From: Gammaproteobacteria bacterium
GTDB lineage: Bacteria; Pseudomonadota; Gammaproteobacteria; HK1
Direction: 5' to 3'
Length of the DNA: 10,775 nt
NCBI GenBank assembly: GCA_022822245.1
Contig: JAJECB010000105.1
Location: forward strand, 1-10,775
A program made the position numbers and the translations under genes. Below the pieces are notes generated by a model that saw nothing but the letters and a program-made list of their open reading frames with translations, did not search any database and had not been told where the DNA came from. Shown in pieces: positions 6,621-10,775 of the stretch (positions within the stretch are counted from its first letter, which is position 1; each line of letters opens with the position of its first letter).

Positions 6621-8021
6621 GTGTCGGGCGACCTCGCCGCGATCGCGTACCTCGTCTCCGGGATCCTGTTCATCCTCACCCTGCGGGGACTCTCGTCGCC
6701 GGCCACCTCGCGGCGCGGAAACGTGCTCGGGATGGTCGGGATGGCGATCGCGATCGCGACCACCCTGAGCGTGACCGGCATCGCCGACGCCGCCACCGCG
6801 CTCCTCATCGTCCTCGGGATCGGCCTCGGCGGATCCATCGGCGCGTTCGCGGCGCGCCGCATCGCAATGACCGCGATGCCCCAGCTCGTGGCCGCCTTCC
6901 ACAGCCTCGTCGGCCTCGCGGCGGTGCTGGTGGCCGCGGCGGCGCTCTACGCTCCGCAGGCGTTCGGGATCGGGGAGCCGGGCCGGATGGCCGCGGCCAG
7001 CCTCATCGAGATGTCCATCGGGGTCGCCATCGGCGCCATCACCTTCACCGGCTCGATCGTCGCCTTCCTGAAGCTCCAGGGTCTCGTCTCGGGCGCGCCG
7101 GTCGTCTTCGCGTTCCAGCACCACCTGAACGCGGTCCTCGGGCTCGTCCTCGTCGGCATCGCGGTCTGGTTCTGCCAGACCGAGTCGTACCAGGCGTTCT
7201 GGCTCGTCACCGCCCTCGCCCTGGTCGTCGGAGTGCTCATCATCATCCCGATCGGCGGCGCCGACATGCCGGTCGTGGTCTCGATGCTCAACTCCTACTC
7301 CGGCTGGGCGGCGGCCGGAATCGGCTTCACCCTGGAGAACACCGCCCTCATCATCACCGGCGCCCTGGTCGGCGCGTCGGGCGCGATCCTCTCCTACATC
7401 ATGTGCCGGGGGATGAACCGCTCGTTCCTGAGCGTGATCCTCGGCGGGTTCGGTGCCGAGTCCGAAGGTGTGGCCGGTGTCTCCGCCCGGGAGACGCGGC
7501 CGGTGAAGCAGGGAAGCGCGGAGGACGCGGCGTTCATCCTCAAGAACGCCGATTCGCTCGTGATCGTTCCCGGCTACGGGATGGCGGTCGCCCAGGCGCA
7601 GCACGCGCTGCGCGAGCTCGGCGATCGCGTGAAGACGCACGGGGGCCGCGTGCGCTACGCCATCCACCCGGTGGCGGGGCGCATGCCGGGGCACATGAAC
7701 GTGCTTCTCGCCGAGGCCAACGTCCCGTACGCGGAGGTGTTCGAGCTCGACGACATCAACAGCGACTTCCCGGGCACCGACGTTGCGCTCGTCATCGGCG
7801 CCAACGACGTGACCAACCCGGCGGCCAAGAACGACCCCACGAGCCCCATCTACGGCATGCCGATCCTGGACGTGGAGCGTTCCCGCACCGTATTGTTCGT
7901 CAAGCGCGGGATGGGAGCGGGCTATGCGGGGGTCGAGAATGAGCTGTTCTTCCGCGACAACACGATGATGCTGTTCGGAGATGCCAAGCAGATGGTCGAG
8001 GACGTCCTGAAGGCATTCTGA
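6621..8021 (+). CDS. pntB: NAD(P) transhydrogenase subunit beta (PntB)
   Basis: This 466-aa subunit carries the larger part of the membrane channel and the NADP(H)-binding domain III. Multiple hydrophobic helices fill residues 1-275. Conserved channel residues include His94 in AAFHSLVG, matching the E. coli beta His91 region, and Asp215 in GGADMPVVVSMLNSYSGWAA (212-231), matching E. coli Asp213. After a linker, domain III has VPGYGMAVAQAQ (316-327), HPVAGRMPGHMNVLLAEANV (349-368), DDINSDF (377-383), GANDVTNPAA (393-402) and the lid-type KRGMGAGYAGVENELF (428-443). Start is GTG at 6621; the encoded MSGDLAAIAYLVSGILFIL matches family N-termini and no nearer ATG would keep helix 1. Its ribosome-binding site GGGAGG (6605-6610) is inside a long hairpin. 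The final TGA shares its A with the ATG of prc. Confidence 0.97.
   Translation: MSGDLAAIAYLVSGILFILTLRGLSSPATSRRGNVLGMVGMAIAIATTLSVTGIADAATALLIVLGIGLGGSIGAFAARRIAMTAMPQLVAAFHSLVGLAAVLVAAAALYAPQAFGIGEPGRMAAASLIEMSIGVAIGAITFTGSIVAFLKLQGLVSGAPVVFAFQHHLNAVLGLVLVGIAVWFCQTESYQAFWLVTALALVVGVLIIIPIGGADMPVVVSMLNSYSGWAAAGIGFTLENTALIITGALVGASGAILSYIMCRGMNRSFLSVILGGFGAESEGVAGVSARETRPVKQGSAEDAAFILKNADSLVIVPGYGMAVAQAQHALRELGDRVKTHGGRVRYAIHPVAGRMPGHMNVLLAEANVPYAEVFELDDINSDFPGTDVALVIGANDVTNPAAKNDPTSPIYGMPILDVERSRTVLFVKRGMGAGYAGVENELFFRDNTMMLFGDAKQMVEDVLKAF
8009..8013 (+). promoter_or_regulatory. ribosome-binding site for prc inside the end of pntB
   Basis: GAAGG lies 7 nt before the ATG at 8021. The inner ATGs at 8066 and 8075 have no comparable site at proper spacing (GGAG at 8068-8071 is only 3 nt from 8075). 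This supports the start that overlaps the pntB stop. Confidence 0.5.
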
Positions 8022-10150
8022 TGGATCGACACCTCCCGGAATCTCCGGGCGGACGACGCGGGGCGATGGAGTGCATGCGCCGGCCTCTCGCGGCGGTCGC
8101 GTTCCTGTCCGCCGTGCTGGCCGGCCCCTGCGCCTGCGCCACGCAGGAGGGGCCGGCGCGGTCGGAGGAGGTCCGGCCCACGGCCGCGCACGCCCGTTCG
8201 GCCCGGGCCGTCGTCGAGATCATGAGCCGCTACCACTACCGCAAGGTCCCGCTCGACGACGAGCTCGGCTCCCGCGTCCTCGACCGCTATCTCGACGTCT
8301 TCGACCCGAGCCACAGCGTGTTCCTCGCCGGCGACATCGCCGACTTCGACCTCCACCGGACCCGCGTCGACGACTCCCTGCGCCGCGGCCGCCTCGACTT
8401 CGCGTTCGAGGTGTTCGACCGCTACCGGCTGCGCATGGAGGATCGCGCGAAGCTCGCCTCGGAGCTCGCCGCCGGCGACTTCGACTTCTCGCGCGAAGAG
8501 GAGCTCGAGCTCGACCGCAGCGACGCGCCCTGGCCCCGGAGCGCCGCGGCCCTCGATGACTACTGGCGGCGGCGGGTCAAGAACGACATCCTCGATCTCG
8601 AGCTCGCCGGGCACGATCCGGAAGCGATACCGGAATCCCTGCACGACCGGTATTCGCGCATGGCACGGCGGGTGCGCCAGATCGACGCGGACGACGTCGT
8701 TCAGTACTTCCTCAATGCGTACATCCGATCCATCGACCCGCACGGCCAATATCTCTCGCCACGCGCATCGGAGAACTTCCGGATCCGGATGAGCCTCTCG
8801 CTCGAGGGAATCGGAGCCGCTCTGCTGACGGTGGGGGAGCACACCGTCGTGCGCCGCATCATCGCCGGAGGTCCGGCCGACCGAAGCGGCCAGCTCGGGG
8901 TCGATGACCGGATCGTCGGCGTGCGCCAGGCCGACGAGCGCGAGATGACGGACATCGTGAGCTGGCGGCTCGAGGACGTAGTGAACCTCATCCGCGGCCC
9001 CAAGGGCAGCACCGTGCACCTCCGGATCCTCCCCGCGGGCGCCCCGTCGGGGCCGCCCCGTACGCTCTCCCTCGTCCGCGACCGCATCGATCTCGACGAC
9101 CAGTCCGCCTCCCGGCGGATCCTGGAGACGCGGGCCAGCGACGGCTCGCCCGCGCGGGTCGGCATCATCGACATCCCCTCCTTCTACCTCGACATCGCGG
9201 GCCGGGCGGCGGGCCGGGACGACTTCCGGAGCACGAGCCGGGACGTCCGCCGGCTCATCGGGGAGCTGCACGAGGAGGGCATCGACGCGCTGGTCGTGGA
9301 CGTCCGGGACAACCAGGGCGGAGCCCTGGACGAGGCCCTCCAGGTCGCGGGCCTGTTCATCGAGACCGGGCCGATCGTGCAGATCCGCCGTTCGTCGGGC
9401 CGCGCCCAGGTCAAGTGGGACGAGGACCCGTCGGTGGCGTGGGACGGGCCGCTCGGGGTGCTCGTCAACCGGAGCAGCGCGTCCGCCTCGGAGATCCTGG
9501 CCGGGGCCATCCAGGACTACGGACGGGGCATCGTGATCGGGACGCGGACCTTCGGAAAGGGAACCGTCCAGAACGTCGTCGACCTCCCCGCGTACGGGGG
9601 CACCGGGCGGTTGAAGCTCACCATCTCCCAGTACTTCCGGGTGAACGGCGAAGGGGTCCAGCGCCGCGGCATCGAACCCGACGTCGATTTCGCGTCGATC
9701 ACCGCGGAGGCGCACACCGGCGAGCGGGAGCTGGAGAACGCCCTGCCCTGGGCGCGGGTCAGAGCGGCCGCGAGGTGGCGGGCGTCCCACCGCCACGACG
9801 ACGCGATCGCGGCCGCCCGGGAGTCGAGCCGCGAACGACGGCTCGCCGAGGAGCCGTTCCGCATCCTTCGCGAAGAGAGCGAGAGCCGCCGCCGCTGGAG
9901 CGAGGCGCGCGCCATCAGTCTCAACCGGAAACGTCGCGAGGCCGAGCACGCGCGGCTCGAGGCGGAACGCCTCCTCGTCGCCCGCACCCTGGGCCGGACG
10001 ACCGCGGACAAGGCCGACGACGATGCCCCCGCGGAGGTGGCGCGACTCGCGGAGATCCGGGACGAGTTCTTCCTCGAGGAAGCGGCCCGGGTCATCGCCG
10101 ATTTCCTCTCCTACCGCCCGGGCCGGGCCGCAGCGAGCGCCACCAACTGA
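8021..10150 (+). CDS. prc: tail-specific (C-terminal processing) protease Prc, family S41
   Basis: This 709-aa periplasmic protease recognises nonpolar C-termini and, in E. coli, processes FtsI and degrades the murein endopeptidase MepS with the adaptor NlpI. A signal sequence is visible: Arg-rich n-region (GGRRGAMECMRR), hydrophobic core 23-36 and a likely signal peptidase I site after ACA (38-40). The long-Prc N-terminal domain follows (YHYRKVPLDDELGSRVLDRY; FDPSHSVFLAGDI). A PDZ domain spans about 257-346 (MSLSLEGIGAALL, IRGPKGSTV). The S41 core has VDVRDNQGGALDEAL, nucleophile Ser488 in SASASEI, and general base Lys513 in TFGKGTVQ; their 25-residue spacing equals that of E. coli Ser452/Lys477. 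A charged C-terminal helical extension completes it. E. coli Prc is 682 aa. The ATG overlaps the pntB stop (TGATG) and has the best ribosome-binding site; starts at 8066 or 8075 would give a shorter signal n-region and remain possible. Cys37 and Cys39 do not fit a lipobox. Coupling to pnt genes is unusual. Confidence 0.94.
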   Translation: MDRHLPESPGGRRGAMECMRRPLAAVAFLSAVLAGPCACATQEGPARSEEVRPTAAHARSARAVVEIMSRYHYRKVPLDDELGSRVLDRYLDVFDPSHSVFLAGDIADFDLHRTRVDDSLRRGRLDFAFEVFDRYRLRMEDRAKLASELAAGDFDFSREEELELDRSDAPWPRSAAALDDYWRRRVKNDILDLELAGHDPEAIPESLHDRYSRMARRVRQIDADDVVQYFLNAYIRSIDPHGQYLSPRASENFRIRMSLSLEGIGAALLTVGEHTVVRRIIAGGPADRSGQLGVDDRIVGVRQADEREMTDIVSWRLEDVVNLIRGPKGSTVHLRILPAGAPSGPPRTLSLVRDRIDLDDQSASRRILETRASDGSPARVGIIDIPSFYLDIAGRAAGRDDFRSTSRDVRRLIGELHEEGIDALVVDVRDNQGGALDEALQVAGLFIETGPIVQIRRSSGRAQVKWDEDPSVAWDGPLGVLVNRSSASASEILAGAIQDYGRGIVIGTRTFGKGTVQNVVDLPAYGGTGRLKLTISQYFRVNGEGVQRRGIEPDVDFASITAEAHTGERELENALPWARVRAAARWRASHRHDDAIAAARESSRERRLAEEPFRILREESESRRRWSEARAISLNRKRREAEHARLEAERLLVARTLGRTTADKADDDAPAEVARLAEIRDEFFLEEAARVIADFLSYRPGRAAASATN

Positions 10151-10179
10151 GCGCCGGCGCGGGGGGCCTCCCGGCCGGG
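10151..10179. other. palindromic convergent junction between prc and the flavodoxin gene
   Basis: The 36-bp gap between the two stop codons holds two self-complementary decamers, GCGCCGGCGC (10151-10160) and CCCGGCCGGG (10170-10179). They could form small hairpins in either transcript and may help end transcription from both sides, but there are no T-runs. Such palindromes are frequent by chance in this base composition. Confidence 0.25.
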
Positions 10180-10186
10180 TTGCGGG

Positions 10187-10648
10187 TCAGTAGATCCCCG
10201 CTTCGAGACCGGCCGCAAGCGCGAGGCCGAGCTCCTCGCACCGCTCGAGATGGTCCGCGCCGAGCCCTCCGCGGACGATGATCGGCTCACGCACCTCGCG
10301 CAGCGGATACCCGCGGACAATCCGGCGAAGCGCCTCGAGCGCCCCCCGGCCGTCGTTTCCCGCGCTGATGAAGACCGCGTAGGCGAGCCCTTCGACGAGG
10401 CCCTGGGCGGGATAGAAGGTACGGTCGAAGAAGTCCTTCATGCCGCCGGAGAGCTGCCCGAAGTTCTCCGGGGTGCCGAAGGCGACCGCGTCCGCGCGCA
10501 GGAGATCGGCGAGGCCGGCGTCCACCGCCCGCCGGAGCTCGACCTCCACCCCCACGACCTCGGGATGCCGCGCGCCGCGCGCGACCGCCCGCGCCATCGC
10601 TTCGGTATGCCCGGTCTGGGTGTGGTAGACGACGAGCAGACGTTTCAA
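10187..10648 (-). CDS. flavodoxin family protein / NAD(P)H-dependent oxidoreductase-like
   Basis: This 153-aa protein has the flavodoxin fold: first strand KRLLVVYH, then the FMN phosphate-binding loop TQTGHTEAMA at 10-19. The second flavin loop and helix read GTPENFGQLSGGMKDFFDRT (58-77), with the strand AYAVFISAGNDGRGALEALRRI (89-110) later. It probably binds FMN and acts as an electron carrier or small quinone/flavin reductase in the cytosol; substrate and partner cannot be told from sequence. I place the start at a TTG (10648-10646), because the first strand begins immediately and the codon overlaps the stop of the upstream gene as TTGA. An in-frame ATG upstream at 10750 lies inside the phosphatase gene in another frame and would add 34 residues with no family counterpart. 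Overlap implies translational coupling with the phosphatase. It converges on prc with 36 bp between stops. Confidence 0.85.
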   Translation of the reverse strand: MKRLLVVYHTQTGHTEAMARAVARGARHPEVVGVEVELRRAVDAGLADLLRADAVAFGTPENFGQLSGGMKDFFDRTFYPAQGLVEGLAYAVFISAGNDGRGALEALRRIVRGYPLREVREPIIVRGGLGADHLERCEELGLALAAGLEAGIY

Positions 10649-10775
10649 ATGGCATCCCGGAGCCGGCCGAGCACCTCCTCGTGGAGCTCCGGGGTCGCCG
10701 CGGCGAGAATATGCCCGTCGGAACGGGCGCTGAGCGGCTTCCCCTCCCAATCGGTGATGACGCCGCCCGCGCCGG
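10645..10775 (-). CDS. inositol-monophosphatase-family phosphatase, C-terminal part (possibly histidinol-phosphatase)
   Basis: Only the last 42 complete codons are in the window; the gene continues past its right edge. The visible GAGGVITDWEGKPL is the conserved C-terminal motif of the inositol monophosphatase family, which removes phosphate from small sugar alcohol or nucleotide phosphates using Mg2+. The tail SARSDGHILAAATPELHEEVL resembles the HisN-type histidinol-phosphatases of this family, but SuhB- or CysQ-like enzymes cannot be excluded from so short a piece. The metal-binding N-terminal motifs lie outside the window. Its TGA (10647-10645) overlaps the TTG start of the flavodoxin gene. 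Confidence 0.8.
   Translation of the reverse strand, partial: GAGGVITDWEGKPLSARSDGHILAAATPELHEEVLGRLRDAI

Noticed and set aside
6739..6765. Overlapping GCGATCGC palindromes in pntB, resembling the cyanobacterial HIP1 motif
   Set aside because: They encode the Ala-Ile-Ala-Ile run of a membrane helix and are not enriched across the window. Codon choice explains them.
6614..7942. Alternative plus-strand frame starting in the hairpin and overlapping pntB
   Set aside because: Its product is Arg/His/Gly-rich shadow sequence. The frame starting at 6621 gives an unambiguous PntB.
7922..9949. A 675-codon minus-strand frame antisense to prc
   Set aside because: The plus strand encodes Prc with catalytic Ser/Lys at correct spacing; the antisense product is low-complexity.
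1..10775. Search for defence islands, toxin-antitoxin pairs, CRISPR, mobile elements, biosynthetic clusters and structural RNAs
   Set aside because: Nothing fits. Intergenic gaps are all under about 170 bp, and every long gene belongs to a known housekeeping or metabolic family with uniform base composition.

Overview
This very GC-rich window (about 70% G+C by eye) carries tightly packed chromosomal genes of the kind found in a gammaproteobacterium, or a close proteobacterial relative. The clues are a ZapE/AFG1 cell-division ATPase, a long (Prc-type, about 700 aa) tail-specific protease with its C-terminal extension, and a proton-translocating transhydrogenase split into three subunits (PntAA/PntAB/PntB). 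I see no tRNA, rRNA, insertion sequence, integrase, CRISPR array or phage gene. All but one of the main genes belong to well-known families; the exception is a small coiled-coil membrane protein.

Layout. Positions 1-50 may be the last codons of a plus-strand gene. From 63 to 4830 four genes run on the minus strand, read right to left: a tartrate/D-malate dehydrogenase (3766-4830), zapE (2592-3680), an EF-G-like translational GTPase of the divergent EF-G2 type (412-2451, with its own likely promoter at 2489-2516), and the small membrane-anchored coiled-coil protein (63-338). A 160-bp divergent region (4831-4990) separates these from a plus-strand operon with a good candidate promoter at 4911-4939: pntAA (4991-6163), pntAB (6163-6549), pntB (6621-8021) and prc (8021-10150). 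Two of the three junctions are TGATG overlaps. The third, pntAB-pntB, is a 71-bp gap holding a 14-bp perfect inverted repeat that covers the pntB ribosome-binding site. Convergent to prc lie a flavodoxin-fold protein (10187-10648, TTG start) and, overlapping its start, the C-terminus of an inositol-monophosphatase-family phosphatase (10645-10775, cut by the window edge).

How the genes may work together. The divergent pair is metabolically compatible: the dehydrogenase oxidatively decarboxylates D-malate or tartrate and makes NADH, and the transhydrogenase uses the proton gradient to turn NADH plus NADP+ into NAD+ plus NADPH. That link is inference. Prc, a periplasmic protease, is translationally coupled to pntB, which is unexpected. 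The items most worth a second look are the pntB hairpin, the altered GTPase motifs of the EF-G2 protein, the pntB-prc coupling and the repeat-bearing coiled-coil protein. I found no convincing novel multi-gene system.
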